Positions 8,139 through 17,918 of a stretch of DNA of 64,000 nucleotides are shown here, piece after piece; the first letter of the stretch is position 1; each line of letters opens with the position of its first letter. Source of the stretch: JAEUKH01 sp964447205 (GTDB lineage Bacteria > Myxococcota_A > Polyangia > Polyangiales > Ga0077539); the NCBI GenBank assembly GCA_964447205.1, contig CAYUSB010000044.1, positions 1-64,000 on the forward strand, given 5' to 3'. Position numbers and translations under genes: made by a program. The notes below the pieces were generated by a model, which saw only the letters and a program-made list of their open reading frames with translations, did no database searches and was not told the origin of the DNA.

Positions 8139-8624
8139 TCAGGCCCCGGGGTGTCGGGCTGCGGCGGCGCGGACCTCCTCCGACGGGTCGTCGGCGAGGC
8201 GGGCCCGGAGGACTGTAGACAGCCGGGGGTGGGTGGCCACCGCGGCGCGCACCGGGGTGGATCCCTTCTCGACGAGCCGGGCGAGGGCCTCGACGGGGGT
8301 GGCAGTGTTCTCCGCGAGGCGGAGGAGCACGAGGATTTCGTCGTCACGGGTCATGGAGGCGAGGACCCCGGGCGGGGTGGACTTGTGGCAGGCCACCGCC
8401 TCTCGCACCTTCGACCGCGCGTCGCGGGCCAGAAGGCCGAGGGCCTCGGGGGGTGCAGCCCGGTGGCGAGCGACCTCGAAGCGCACGGAGTCGTCGGGGT
8501 CCTGGGCCAGGACCTCGAGCACCTCGGGGGGCGTCGAGGCGTGGCGGGCCAGGGCCGAACGCTTGAAATCCGCGAGGTCCTCGGGGGTGGTCGGGAGCTT
8601 GGAGGAGGGAGGCATCGCAGGCAT
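8139..8624 (-). CDS. HEAT/leucine-rich-variant-like helical repeat protein
   Basis: 161 residues without a signal peptide, so cytoplasmic. The whole protein is made of ~24-residue helical repeats of the form ALARHASTPPEVLEVLAQDPDD, VARHRAAPPEALGLLARDAR and ACHKSTPPGVLASMTRDDE, about six in all. This is the pattern of LRV/HEAT-type repeat proteins, which make curved superhelices that bind partners. No enzymatic residues are seen and the partner is unknown. An alternative ATG start lies three codons later (8615). It lies between the M16 pair and a membrane enzyme and may be transcribed separately. Confidence 0.7.
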   Translation of the reverse strand: MPAMPPSSKLPTTPEDLADFKRSALARHASTPPEVLEVLAQDPDDSVRFEVARHRAAPPEALGLLARDARSKVREAVACHKSTPPGVLASMTRDDEILVLLRLAENTATPVEALARLVEKGSTPVRAAVATHPRLSTVLRARLADDPSEEVRAAAARHPGA

Positions 8625-8649
8625 CAGTGTCCCCCCGCGGGAGCCCCGG

Positions 8650-9585
8650 TCAAGGACGCCCCCGGGACGCCCCGAGGAAGAGGAGGGAGTTCATCCGGAG
8701 GGCCACCCCCTCGGCGGCCACGAAGGCCACCACGGCCACCACCCATCCGGCCAGGACATCGAGGATGTAGTGGTGCTGGAGGTACACGGCCGAGAAGCCC
8801 ATGAGCAGGGTGTAGAGCAGGGTCGGAACCCGCCAGGGTGTCCCGCGGTTCCAGACGGCGAGGCAGACCATGAGGGGGTAGGCCACGTGGAGGGAGGGCA
8901 TGGCCCCGAAGACGTTGGGGTTCCGCCCGTAGAAGCTGCTGAAGTACGAGATCCCCAGGAGGGCGTCGAAGCGCCCGGCCCCGGCCGCGCTGGCCCGGGC
9001 GAAGAGGTCGGCGGGGCCCGGGCCGTGGGCGGCGATGTACCACGGGGGCGCCGCGGGATAGAGGAGGTAGACCGCCATCCCGATCACGTTGGCGAACAGG
9101 AACGACCAGGCCAGGGTGGCCGCCCGGTGCGACCCCCGGAAGTACAGGAACACCGCCATCCCCATGAACTCAACGATGTACGTGGCGTAGGCAAAGCCGC
9201 AGAGCAGGTCGAGCCCTGTGGAGGTGCGGGCCGCCAGCCACTCCGACCACGCGGTCCCGTCTCCGACCGGGAAGAGGGCTCTCTCCAGGGCGTGCAGGTC
9301 ACCGGTGTGAATGGGCCCGCGGAGGTGGAGCCAGTAGCCTTGGTTGTCGAAGAGGAGGCCCGTCACCCACATGGGCAACCCCAGGAGGGCAAAGCGGCTG
9401 GCCTGGGGTCCGAGCCAGGGGCACACCCCCAGGAGGAGGTCGACGAGGAGGTGTTCGCCACGGAACCGGCCCGTGGCCAGGACCATGCTCAGGTGCCCCG
9501 CCGCGAGCAGGGTGCAGCCCAGCTGAGCCCATCGCGGAACGGCAGCCCCAGCAGCAAGCACGGCGCGCGCAGCGGGGGCGGGCAT
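8650..9585 (-). CDS. PAP2/inositol-phosphorylceramide-synthase-like membrane enzyme
   Basis: 311 residues with about six hydrophobic segments. Two motifs identify the PAP2_3/AUR1-like class: GAMPSLHVAYPL (conserved S-x-H) and YLQHHYILDVLAGW (conserved H and D). Also typical is YLLYPAAPPWYI shortly before the active site. Enzymes of this class transfer or hydrolyse phospho-head groups on lipids at the membrane; the eukaryotic relatives make inositol phosphorylceramide. The real substrate here cannot be read from sequence; a sphingolipid-like or phosphatidylinositol-type lipid is possible. A 25-bp gap separates it from the helical repeat gene downstream. Confidence 0.75.
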   Translation of the reverse strand: MPAPAARAVLAAGAAVPRWAQLGCTLLAAGHLSMVLATGRFRGEHLLVDLLLGVCPWLGPQASRFALLGLPMWVTGLLFDNQGYWLHLRGPIHTGDLHALERALFPVGDGTAWSEWLAARTSTGLDLLCGFAYATYIVEFMGMAVFLYFRGSHRAATLAWSFLFANVIGMAVYLLYPAAPPWYIAAHGPGPADLFARASAAGAGRFDALLGISYFSSFYGRNPNVFGAMPSLHVAYPLMVCLAVWNRGTPWRVPTLLYTLLMGFSAVYLQHHYILDVLAGWVVAVVAFVAAEGVALRMNSLLFLGASRGRP

Positions 9586-9600
9586 CGGACCTCATCCTGC

Positions 9601-11793
9601 TCAGCGCAGCATGATCCCAGCCTGATTGGGGTTGGGCACGAGCTGTTGGGCCGCCGTGGGGAAGCGCCAGAGGAGGTCGGCCAGGGCCACCCCCGAGCGG
9701 TCGAGCACGAGGTTTTGCCAGGTGTCGACGTCCTGGCCGTCGGAGGTCCGCATCTGGGCCCGGTGTTGGGCGTACTGCTGGTAGAGGTAATCGGCCAGCT
9801 CGCCCGCCCGGAGGGTCCCGTCGTGGTTGGCGTCGCCCTCGGTCACGCCCCGCCGCAGGAAGTACGAGAGGTACCCCCCGGCCTGAAACCGTTGGGCCAC
9901 CTGGGACAGGACGTCTTCTTCGGAGCTGTACATCCCGAAGCGGTTGCGGGCCGACCCGAAGTGCCGACGAAACCCGCCTGCGTAGCAGGAGTCGAGGGCC
10001 AGCATGTTGACGTCGGCGCCGATGGTGCCGAAGAGCTGGGCCAGGGTGGGGGCGTCGATGTCGCCGTCGCGCATCACGATGGTCTCAACGTAACCATCGG
10101 GGTCGAGGGGGGCATTGGTCGCGGAGCGACGGTCGCCGTGCCCCGAGTGGAAGAACAGGAAGACGTCGTTGGGCCCCACCCGCCCCGCCATCTGCTGGAG
10201 GGCGTTGCGGACGTTGGCCACGGTGGCGTCGGCGTCGGTGAGCACGACAAACTGCGAGGCGGCCCCGAGGCGGGCGTTGATGTACGCCATCGCGAGCTGT
10301 CGGGCGTCGTCGGCGCAGCCGAAGAGGTTGCTGCTCCGCCCTCCGTAGTCGGTGATGCCCACGAAGACCCCGTACATGCTGCCCTGGGCCTGACGCCCCG
10401 CCACGCCCCCGGTGACCTGCCCCCCCGGGCCCACCGTGGGGGCCGACGACGTGCGCAGGGTGAGGGCGAAGGGCCCCGTGGCCCCCGGGCGATAGGACGA
10501 CACCTCGACCCGGTACGAGCCCGCGGCGGGCAGGGTGACCTGCACGGTGCTGTTGGTGTCGTCAGGCCGGGTGTCGTCGTTGAACCACCGCTGTCCATTG
10601 GGGGCGATGAGGGCAAGGGTGGGGTCGAAGGCCGACGACTCCAGGCGGAGGGTGACCATGTCGCCCTGACGGCCCTCGATGCGATAGGCCCGAACGTACC
10701 GGCCTCCCGAGGACGGATCGCCCGGCGAGAGGTACTCGTTGACGGGCTGCCCCGCCGAGAGGAGCCCCCCGGCTCCGACCTGGGGCCCGGGAGGAGGCCC
10801 CGAGCCCGCGGTGGTGGTCATGCCCTGCCCGGGAGCCCCGGCGGAGTAGCGCAGGGTGTAGGCCCCCGTGGCCCGGGGGGTATACGAGGTCACGGTGATG
10901 ACGTACTGGCCGTCGATGGGGGCGGTGAAGTCGAGGCGGGAGTTGAGGTTGCCCTGGGCTACGTCGTCGTTCTCCATGGCCTCTCCGGCGGGGGGGGTAA
11001 CCCGCAGGAGGGTGTCGAAGGCGGGGCTCTCCAGGGTGACGGCGACCCGTTGACCGCGGCGGAAGGTGGCCGTGTGGGTGCGCGCGAAGCGCCCCTCGGG
11101 GTCGGTGTCCCCGCCGGGGGCGAGGGTGCCTTGAACGGTCTGCACGGCCCCGTCGTTGCCCGCGGCCGGGCTCGGCGGAGCGGGAGGCGACGGGGGCGCG
11201 GGAGGCACCGGGCTCCCCCCCTGCCACGGCGGAACGACCCCCCCGTTGTGTCCCGCCCCCGCGGTCTGCCCGGGCGTGGGGATGGGCTGCATCGTGACGC
11301 CCCCGGGACCGGGCCGTTGGGCGGGCATGGGCGGGGCCCCGACGACGGGTGGAGGGGCGTGCGTCCCGGGTTGGGGGATCTGCACCCCGGGCTGCGGCGC
11401 CGCGGGGCCCTGACCGGGAACGGCCCCGGGCCAGGGTTGCATCGAGACGCCCGTGGGGGGCGGCTGGGCGGGGATCATCACCCCGGGGGGATAGGGGTTT
11501 TGGGGCTGTCCGGTGGGATACCACTCGGGGCGCACGGCGAATCGATCGTCTTCGCCGGGCTTGTGGGGCGGGGGCTTGGGCCGTCCCTCGTGCAGACCGA
11601 CCGCGGAGGAGGACGGGGTGGGAGGGTGCCCCCCCGGCTGGACGGCGGGCGCTTCGGTCCCGTCGAGGGCATTGGGCCCGGCTACGAGGGGAGTGGTCGT
11701 GGGGGCGGGATTGGAGGCGCGTGGGGTGCGGCGGCATCCGAAGGCCCCGAGGGCCACGAGGCCGAGGATGAGACTGCGTTCGCGACGGTGCAT
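9601..11793 (-). CDS. Caspase-domain (peptidase C14) lipoprotein with two PPC-type domains
   Basis: 730 residues. The signal peptide MHRRERSLILGLVALGAFGC ends in a lipobox-like A-F-G-C. A long Pro/Gly-rich region covers ~25-215. Two PPC-type beta domains follow (QGTLAPGG..DTLLRVTPP..GQYVITVTSY and PVNEYLSPG..SYRVEVSSYRPG). The caspase fold starts about residue 485 (YGVFVGITDYGG) and has the catalytic dyad H552 (HSGHGD) and C603 (DSCYAGGF). A Ca-binding-like loop (DANHDGTLRAGE) follows. It should be an extracytoplasmic, lipid-anchored orthocaspase-like protease. Such enzymes often cleave after basic residues, but specificity cannot be read here. A two-domain PPC protein without caspase lies at 27280-28245. 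Confidence 0.88.
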   Translation of the reverse strand: MHRRERSLILGLVALGAFGCRRTPRASNPAPTTTPLVAGPNALDGTEAPAVQPGGHPPTPSSSAVGLHEGRPKPPPHKPGEDDRFAVRPEWYPTGQPQNPYPPGVMIPAQPPPTGVSMQPWPGAVPGQGPAAPQPGVQIPQPGTHAPPPVVGAPPMPAQRPGPGGVTMQPIPTPGQTAGAGHNGGVVPPWQGGSPVPPAPPSPPAPPSPAAGNDGAVQTVQGTLAPGGDTDPEGRFARTHTATFRRGQRVAVTLESPAFDTLLRVTPPAGEAMENDDVAQGNLNSRLDFTAPIDGQYVITVTSYTPRATGAYTLRYSAGAPGQGMTTTAGSGPPPGPQVGAGGLLSAGQPVNEYLSPGDPSSGGRYVRAYRIEGRQGDMVTLRLESSAFDPTLALIAPNGQRWFNDDTRPDDTNSTVQVTLPAAGSYRVEVSSYRPGATGPFALTLRTSSAPTVGPGGQVTGGVAGRQAQGSMYGVFVGITDYGGRSSNLFGCADDARQLAMAYINARLGAASQFVVLTDADATVANVRNALQQMAGRVGPNDVFLFFHSGHGDRRSATNAPLDPDGYVETIVMRDGDIDAPTLAQLFGTIGADVNMLALDSCYAGGFRRHFGSARNRFGMYSSEEDVLSQVAQRFQAGGYLSYFLRRGVTEGDANHDGTLRAGELADYLYQQYAQHRAQMRTSDGQDVDTWQNLVLDRSGVALADLLWRFPTAAQQLVPNPNQAGIMLR

Positions 11794-11871
11794 GGCGTCA
11801 AAGACCTCCCGATGCCGACAGTGTACGCAACGGAGCCGGACAGTGTCGCACCGAAGGGGCCCCGACGCTCA

Positions 11872-12927
11872 TCAGGGGCCCTGTTGGGTGATCCAGTGTT
11901 GGAGCTCGCCGACGATGACGCGGGGGCACAGGCGCAAGGCCTCGACGGTGCGCGACCCGGTCAGGAGCATGAGGGCCCGGAGCTCTTGTTCGACGTGGTC
12001 GAGGAAGGACTCGGCCCCCGCGCGCCCTCCGGCCTTGAGGGCCTTGAGGACGGGGCGTGCGATCCCGGCGAGGTTGGCCCCGAGGGCCAGGGCCCGGGCT
12101 ACGTCGGCCCCGGAGAAGATCCCTCCGGTGGCGATGACGGTCTCGAAGCCCACCGAGGCCGTGGCCGCCACGCTCGCCGCCGTCGGGACCCCCCAGTCCC
12201 ACAGGGCCTCTCCGAGCCGTCGCCCGTCGCCCGTGGCCCGCAGGGTCTCGACCCCCACCCACGAGGTGCCCCCGGCCCCGGACACGTCGACGTGCCGAAC
12301 CCCCGCGGCCCGGAGCTTCTTCGCCGCGGCCCGGGAGATCCCGTTGCCGGTCTCCTTGGCGATGACGGGCCGGCCGAGCTCGGCGGTGAGGCGTCGGAAG
12401 AGGCTGTGTCCGTCGCGAAAATCGCGGTCGCCCCCGGGCTGGACGATCTCCATGGCGGGGTTGAGGTGGACGCACAGGGCGTCGGCCCCGACGCCGTCGA
12501 GGAGGCTCTGGAGGGCCTCGGTGGACATCTCCCGGGCCTGGACCATGCCCACGTTGCCGAGGACCACCGTGGTGGGGGCGGCCTCGCGGACGGCGTAGGT
12601 GTAGGCCACGGCCGCGCTGCGGTGCATGGCCCGCTGCGACCCCAGGCCGAACCCGTATCCCCGGGCCTCGGCGATGCCGGCGAGGGTGCGGTTGATCTCC
12701 GCGGCCTCGTCCGTCCCGCCTGTCATGGCGGCGATGAGGAGGGGGGCCCGGAGGCGTTTGCCGAAGAGGGTGACGGAGGTGTCGAGGTCGTCGAGGGAGA
12801 GCTCGGGCAGGGCGTCGTGCACGAGGCGGACGCACTCCAGGAGGGTGGTCCGCTCGCGGAACCCCACGTCGCCCGTGGCGCAGAGGTCGATGTGGTCGCG
12901 CTTGCGCTGTCCGATTTCGCCGCTCAT
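11872..12927 (-). CDS. fni: Isopentenyl-diphosphate delta-isomerase, type 2 (FMN)
   Basis: 351 residues, the normal size. It interconverts IPP and DMAPP using reduced FMN and Mg2+ in the cytoplasm, feeding isoprenoid synthesis. Seen in the sequence: RKRDHIDLC at the N-terminus, IAAMTGG (70), GLGSQRAM (95-101), KETGNGIS, the flavin/phosphate glycine loops DVSGAGGTSW and ATGGIFSGADV. The metal/substrate motif reads H154-L-N-P-A-M-E160-I-V-Q-P, with Met159 at the place where the family normally has the catalytic Gln of HLNxxQE. No other mevalonate-pathway gene is adjacent. The ATG at 12927 matches the family N-terminus. Confidence 0.92.
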   Translation of the reverse strand: MSGEIGQRKRDHIDLCATGDVGFRERTTLLECVRLVHDALPELSLDDLDTSVTLFGKRLRAPLLIAAMTGGTDEAAEINRTLAGIAEARGYGFGLGSQRAMHRSAAVAYTYAVREAAPTTVVLGNVGMVQAREMSTEALQSLLDGVGADALCVHLNPAMEIVQPGGDRDFRDGHSLFRRLTAELGRPVIAKETGNGISRAAAKKLRAAGVRHVDVSGAGGTSWVGVETLRATGDGRRLGEALWDWGVPTAASVAATASVGFETVIATGGIFSGADVARALALGANLAGIARPVLKALKAGGRAGAESFLDHVEQELRALMLLTGSRTVEALRLCPRVIVGELQHWITQQGP

Positions 12928-13005
12928 CTCGGACGAGGCTCTAGCGCCCCGCCGCGGGGACGTCCAGAGGGAGTTGAGGGGGAGGAGGGCAGGCGGGGGG
13001 AGGTT

Positions 13006-14292
<1,287 letters not shown>

Positions 14293-14472
14293 CGGGCGTC
14301 GCCTCCAAAGATACCGCCGGGACATAGCGGCGTTGAACGAGCGCCGGGAAGATACCCGAATCTCTCGGCCGGTGGGTACCTATGGTGTGTCGGGGCGCTT
14401 CTGCAAGGGGTCTGTGACCCCCGCCGCCGCTTTCCTCGGGCGCGGGGCCGTCTCCGCGGCTCGGACGGGCCC

Positions 14473-15177
14473 TCAGGCCCTGGCCACCGGGGGGGTCGAG
14501 GCCCTGCGGGCCAGGGCCGTGGCGTCGTGCAGGGTCATGCCCGTGTCGCCCGTGGTGACCAGACCCTCGCGGGTCCAGCGCGAGAGCGTCCGGATCGTGG
14601 TCTCGACCGTCGTGCCCACCAGGGCCGCCAGCTCGGCCCGGGTGAGCCGCAGGGGGATGAGGGTGGTACCGTCCTCCATCTCGTCGCCGAAGCGCTCGCC
14701 GAGCTCCATCAGGGTGGTGGCCAGGCGCTCCTCGGCCGAGGACGTAAACAAGGCCAGGCGCCGCGCCGCCAGGGACGCGCTCGCCCCGAAGCCCCGGGCC
14801 AGCTCCAGGGCCGCGGCCCCGTGGGCCTCGAAGGCCGCCACCATGGCGTCGCGGGGGATCCGCACCACCACCACCGAGTCGGTCAGGGCGTAGGCGTCGG
14901 CGTCGTAGAGCCCGCCCGACAGGGCCACCGCGTCGCCTACGCTCTCCCCAGGGCCCGCCAGGCCCAGCACCAGGTCGCGGGTGGCCCCTCCCGGCAAGAG
15001 GACCTTCACCAACCCGTGGCCCACCACCACGAAGCTCGACGCACGGTCTCCGGCCCGCCACACCGCCTCACCCCGACGCAGCCGATGAAGGGTCGCGAGG
15101 CGGCCGAGCTCATCCAAAGACTCTGATCCGAGCCGAGAGATGGCCGGATGCCTCCGCAGTACCGATCGAACTTCCAT
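14473..15177 (-). CDS. Crp/Fnr-family transcriptional regulator
   Basis: 234 residues. Residues ~10-125 form a cyclic-nucleotide-binding-type beta barrel (GEAVWRAGDRASSFVVVGHG, PGESVGDAVALSGG). A long dimerisation helix follows (AERRLALFTSSAEERLATTL), then a winged helix-turn-helix whose recognition part is LTRAELAALVGTTVETTIRTLSRW (split: LTRAELAALVGTT, VETTIRTLSRW). No Fnr-type cysteine cluster is seen at the N-terminus, so an Fe-S sensor is unlikely; the ligand is unknown. A strong ribosome site CGGAGGAATCGTC precedes ATG 15177. It is divergent from the lipoprotein at 15443 and upstream of gltA. Confidence 0.88.
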   Translation of the reverse strand: MEVRSVLRRHPAISRLGSESLDELGRLATLHRLRRGEAVWRAGDRASSFVVVGHGLVKVLLPGGATRDLVLGLAGPGESVGDAVALSGGLYDADAYALTDSVVVVRIPRDAMVAAFEAHGAAALELARGFGASASLAARRLALFTSSAEERLATTLMELGERFGDEMEDGTTLIPLRLTRAELAALVGTTVETTIRTLSRWTREGLVTTGDTGMTLHDATALARRASTPPVARA

Positions 15178-15442
15178 GACGATTCCTCCGAAAAGCAGTG
15201 CGATGGATCATGCGGGCAATCCATAGGCTAACCCTGAACGATCCCTACCATGCCCGATGGTTGTACCTGGGTGCAGCGTAGGTCCGCTGGGGGCATACCG
15301 CTGCATCCGGGCGACAGTTACAGCCCCCGAAGAATCTTCGTACCTCGACCGTCGGCTGTACAGGGCGCCTGCCGCGGTCTGCGGGGGCGGCTCCCGCCCC
15401 GGGGCGAGGCTGTGCTACCTGACGGAGCGGAGACACTCATCG

Positions 15443-16462
15443 ATGCACGCACGTCTACGACCCTCTCTGGCGCTCGGGGTCCTTCTTGGGCTCGTGGTTG
15501 GATGCGGGGACGACCCGGTTCGTTTCTTGGACGCCGACACGGATCTCGGTCCGGGTCTGCAGGACCTCGGGCCGAGCGACCTGGGCTCGACCGAGGCAGG
15601 CTCCGCGGATGGGGGCCCTGCCGACACCGGCCCCGCGGACAGTGGAGGCCTCGATGCGGGCCTGCCAGATGGTGGAGGCCTCGATGCGGGCCCTGCGGAC
15701 GTCGGACCGAGCGACGTGGGTCCGGGCGACACGGGCCCCACCGACACGGGCCCCGCCGACACCGGCCCCGCCGACGCGGGTAGCCCCTTCGGAACCCCCG
15801 TGATCGATGGGCGCATCGGCTCCGACTGGCCTGCGGGGGCCCTGGTGACCCGCAACACCCTGCCCTCGCCCTGGGGCCCGACCCTCAACGCCCTCCGCGC
15901 GCTGCACGTGGCCTGGGACGCCACCCACCTCTACCTCGGCCTCGACGGGGTGGCCGAGGCCCAGAACGCCATCGTCCTCTACCTCGACCGCGACTACCTC
16001 CCCGAGGGGACCGCCACCGGGGTCACCTCCATCACCAGCCTCACCGACGGGATGGGGGCCCTCGACGACGCCATAAGCTGCAACGTGCTCTCGGCCCCCC
16101 CGGGCTTCGGGGCCGACCTGGCCTGGGGCTCCGTGGGGATGAGCTCGAAGATCGCCACGGCCCTCGACCCCGCCGTGGGACTGCGTGACATCGCCTGTAC
16201 GGGCTGCGCGGGAGACTTCCGCTGGGTGCCCGGCGACACCGTGGTCTGCGTGCGCGGAGACACCCCCGCCTGCGAGGTCTCCCTGCCCTGGACGACCCTC
16301 TACAACGGCGCGAGCCCCCCGCCCCGCCCCCGCCTCGGCCTCTTCGTGCGCCTCACCAACGGCCGCGGGACCGACCTCTCCAACAACCAGACCCTGCCCC
16401 AGCAGACCCCCCCGGAGCCCACCGTGGCCCGACAGGTCCTCAGCCTCAGCCCCGCCCTCTGA
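15443..16462 (+). CDS. Lipoprotein with Asp/Gly-rich tether and CBM9/DOMON-like domain
   Basis: 339 residues from ATG 15443 (MHARLRPSLALGVLLGLVVGCGDD; lipobox V-V-G-C). The mature N-terminus is a ~90-residue low-complexity tether of D-x-G-P units (GPADTGPADSGG, PTDTGPADTGP). The rest (~230 residues) is a beta-rich domain beginning GTPVIDGRIGSDWPAG and containing LHVAWDATHLYLGLDG. This start pattern resembles carbohydrate-binding module 9 or DOMON-like domains that sit on surface lipoproteins. Four cysteines lie in the last third (CTGCAGDF, VVCVRGDTPAC). Ligand and role are not known. It stands alone between a divergent regulator and the HU gene. Confidence 0.75.
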   Translation: MHARLRPSLALGVLLGLVVGCGDDPVRFLDADTDLGPGLQDLGPSDLGSTEAGSADGGPADTGPADSGGLDAGLPDGGGLDAGPADVGPSDVGPGDTGPTDTGPADTGPADAGSPFGTPVIDGRIGSDWPAGALVTRNTLPSPWGPTLNALRALHVAWDATHLYLGLDGVAEAQNAIVLYLDRDYLPEGTATGVTSITSLTDGMGALDDAISCNVLSAPPGFGADLAWGSVGMSSKIATALDPAVGLRDIACTGCAGDFRWVPGDTVVCVRGDTPACEVSLPWTTLYNGASPPPRPRLGLFVRLTNGRGTDLSNNQTLPQQTPPEPTVARQVLSLSPAL

Positions 16463-16883
16463 GCGCCGCCCGCGCAGCCCCAGGGCCGCCCCCAACGCCT
16501 CGACGAAACCCTCACAATTCGATTGACGCCTGCGTCCCGTTGTGCGTCCACGCCCAGGTAAGCCCCGGGACGGGGTCGAGCGGGCGCCGCGGCAATGGTC
16601 GTTGGAGCTCCGCGCAGGCTATCGGGGTGGGGGTTTCGCGTCGGGCACCGGCGGTCGACGGGCCATCGAAAGGCGCGTAACGCGTTGAAATCCCATGGTT
16701 TTCTTCCGCCAACCGAGTCCCCCTCAGCCGCCCTCACCCGGGGCCGCGGGGCCCATTCGCCCAAGGGAGCCGACAAAAATCGTCGGCAAACGTGGTTGAA
16801 ACTCTCGCGTCCGGGCGTGTCGCGTGTATCGTTCGGTGGTGCACGGCCCGCGGTGGGTCGCGCTTTCAGCAAGGTGAGAGGAC
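16463..16883. other. Intergenic region upstream of the HU-family gene
   Basis: 421 bp. I see no convincing gene: frames here are short and lack family resemblance. There is a small inverted repeat (CCGAC, five A, then TCGTCGG near 16771-16787). The last 20 bp contain the ribosome site GGTGAGAGGAC before ATG 16884. The region is less strictly GC-biased than its neighbours and may hold the HU promoter, but I cannot assign -35/-10 boxes with confidence. Confidence 0.5.
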
Positions 16884-17237
16884 ATGGCGAAGGCAAAGGC
16901 GGCGGCGAAGAAGCCGGGCAAGGCGAGCGTGAAGAAGCTCACCAAAGCCGGGCTCATCGGGGCGATCTATGAGCAGCTCGGTGACGAGGAGCTCAGCAAG
17001 TCGCGGATCAAGTCCATTCTGGAGGCCCTCGTCGAGGTCGGCCAGAAGGAGCTCAAGAAGGCCAAGGTCTTCGTGCTCCCGGGCTTTGCGAAGTTCGTGG
17101 TGGCCGACAAGCCCGGTCGGCCCGCGGGCGAATACCTCAACCCCTTCACCAAGCAGAAGGAGCACCGGGACGCCAAGCCCGGGAGCCGCACCGTCCGCGC
17201 GCGGCCCATCAAGGCCCTGAAGGACTCGGTCAACTGA
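16884..17237 (+). CDS. HU-family DNA-binding protein, divergent
   Basis: 117 residues, small and basic. A Lys/Ala-rich N-terminal extension (MAKAKAAAKKPGKASVKKL) precedes the HU/IHF helical body (TKAGLIGAIYEQLGDEELSK, ILEALVEVGQKELKKAK). The beta arm begins VFVLPGFAKFVVADKPGRP, and the C-terminal strand is RTVRARPIKALKDSV. The usual arm tip R-N-P-x-T-G is replaced by YLNPFTKQKEHRDAKPG, so it is a divergent subtype. Predicted role: DNA bending and nucleoid architecture. A stable hairpin follows at 17288-17341. Confidence 0.85.
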   Translation: MAKAKAAAKKPGKASVKKLTKAGLIGAIYEQLGDEELSKSRIKSILEALVEVGQKELKKAKVFVLPGFAKFVVADKPGRPAGEYLNPFTKQKEHRDAKPGSRTVRARPIKALKDSVN

Positions 17238-17287
17238 CCGTCTCCCGCATAGGGGTCGCGCTCCCTCTTCTGTGATGGGACGTACAC

Positions 17288-17341
17288 CGCCCCGACAAGC
17301 ATCACCGATCGTCCTCCGGTCGGGTGGTGTTTGTCGGGGCG
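17288..17341 (+). terminator. Hairpin after the HU-family gene
   Basis: The left arm begins CGCCCCGACAA and the right arm ends TTGTCGGGGCG. These 11 bp pair perfectly, and pairing continues with one bulge through CATCACC/GGTGGTG around a ~14-nt loop. It sits 51 bp past the HU stop. There is only a weak T-rich run after it, so termination is likely but not certain. Confidence 0.65.
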
Positions 17342-17387
17342 TTGTGCTTGGTTGTCCCCCCAGAGGGCCTGTGCCACTCTCCTGAGG

Positions 17388-17891
17388 GTGACACGCCCCT
17401 CGACCCCGCTCCTCGTCGCCGCAACCATGGTCTTCGCCGCGGCCTGCGCCCCGAAGCCTCCGCGCCTCACACCCCGCTCGGCCGAGATCCGCGGCGCCAC
17501 GGGGGCGGGTCTCCAGATGCGCATCCACCTCACGGCCCACAACCCCAATGGGGTGGCCCTGACGGTTCGGTCGATGGATGTGCAGGTCTTCCTGGCCGGG
17601 CGCGACCTCGGACACAGCCGCGTCGACCGCCCAGTTTCGCTCCCGCCCCGGCAGGATGTCAACGTCGACGGGGACGTCTCCGTGCCCTGGCGCGACCTGC
17701 CCGGCCTCGTCATGGCCACGGCCATGAACGAAAACGTCCCCTACCGCCTCGAGGGCCGGGCCCGGGTCGGGGGCGACCGGCTCAACGTCGAGATCCCGTT
17801 TCGTATGGAGAGCACCATGCCCCGGTCGGTCTTGACCGGGGCGGCCTCCACCTCCGTCCCCGGGATGCCACCCCTCCCCTGGGGGCGCTGA
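17388..17891 (+). CDS. LEA14-like (WHy-domain) lipoprotein
   Basis: 167 residues from GTG 17388, giving VTRPSTPLLVAATMVFAAAC, a lipoprotein signal with A-A-A-C. The remaining ~145 residues match the LEA14/water-stress-and-hypersensitive-response beta sandwich: LQMRIHLTAHNPNGVALTVRSMDVQVFLAGRDLG, then a second half ending RLNVEIPF (given here in pieces). N-P-N-G-V-x-L is the hallmark of the family. It is predicted to sit on the outer or inner membrane, facing the periplasm; function unknown. The upstream HU hairpin suggests its own promoter. It converges on the ABC transporter gene, with a GGGGCC/GGCCCC hairpin between. Confidence 0.8.
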   Translation: MTRPSTPLLVAATMVFAAACAPKPPRLTPRSAEIRGATGAGLQMRIHLTAHNPNGVALTVRSMDVQVFLAGRDLGHSRVDRPVSLPPRQDVNVDGDVSVPWRDLPGLVMATAMNENVPYRLEGRARVGGDRLNVEIPFRMESTMPRSVLTGAASTSVPGMPPLPWGR

Positions 17892-17894
17892 CCC

Positions 17895-17909
17895 GGGGCC
17901 GAAGGCCCC
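17895..17909. terminator. Short GC hairpin between convergent genes
   Basis: GGGGCC-GAA-GGCCCC, a perfect 6-bp stem with a 3-nt loop, lies between the stop of the LEA14-like gene (+) and the stop of the FHA-ABC gene (-). It could serve both directions. There is no clear U-tract. Confidence 0.45.
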
Positions 17910-17918
17910 CTCGAGGCA

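Noticed and set aside
16512..16712. 66-codon minus-strand frame upstream of the HU gene
   Set aside because: No ribosome site, no family resemblance, and it sits in a probable regulatory region.
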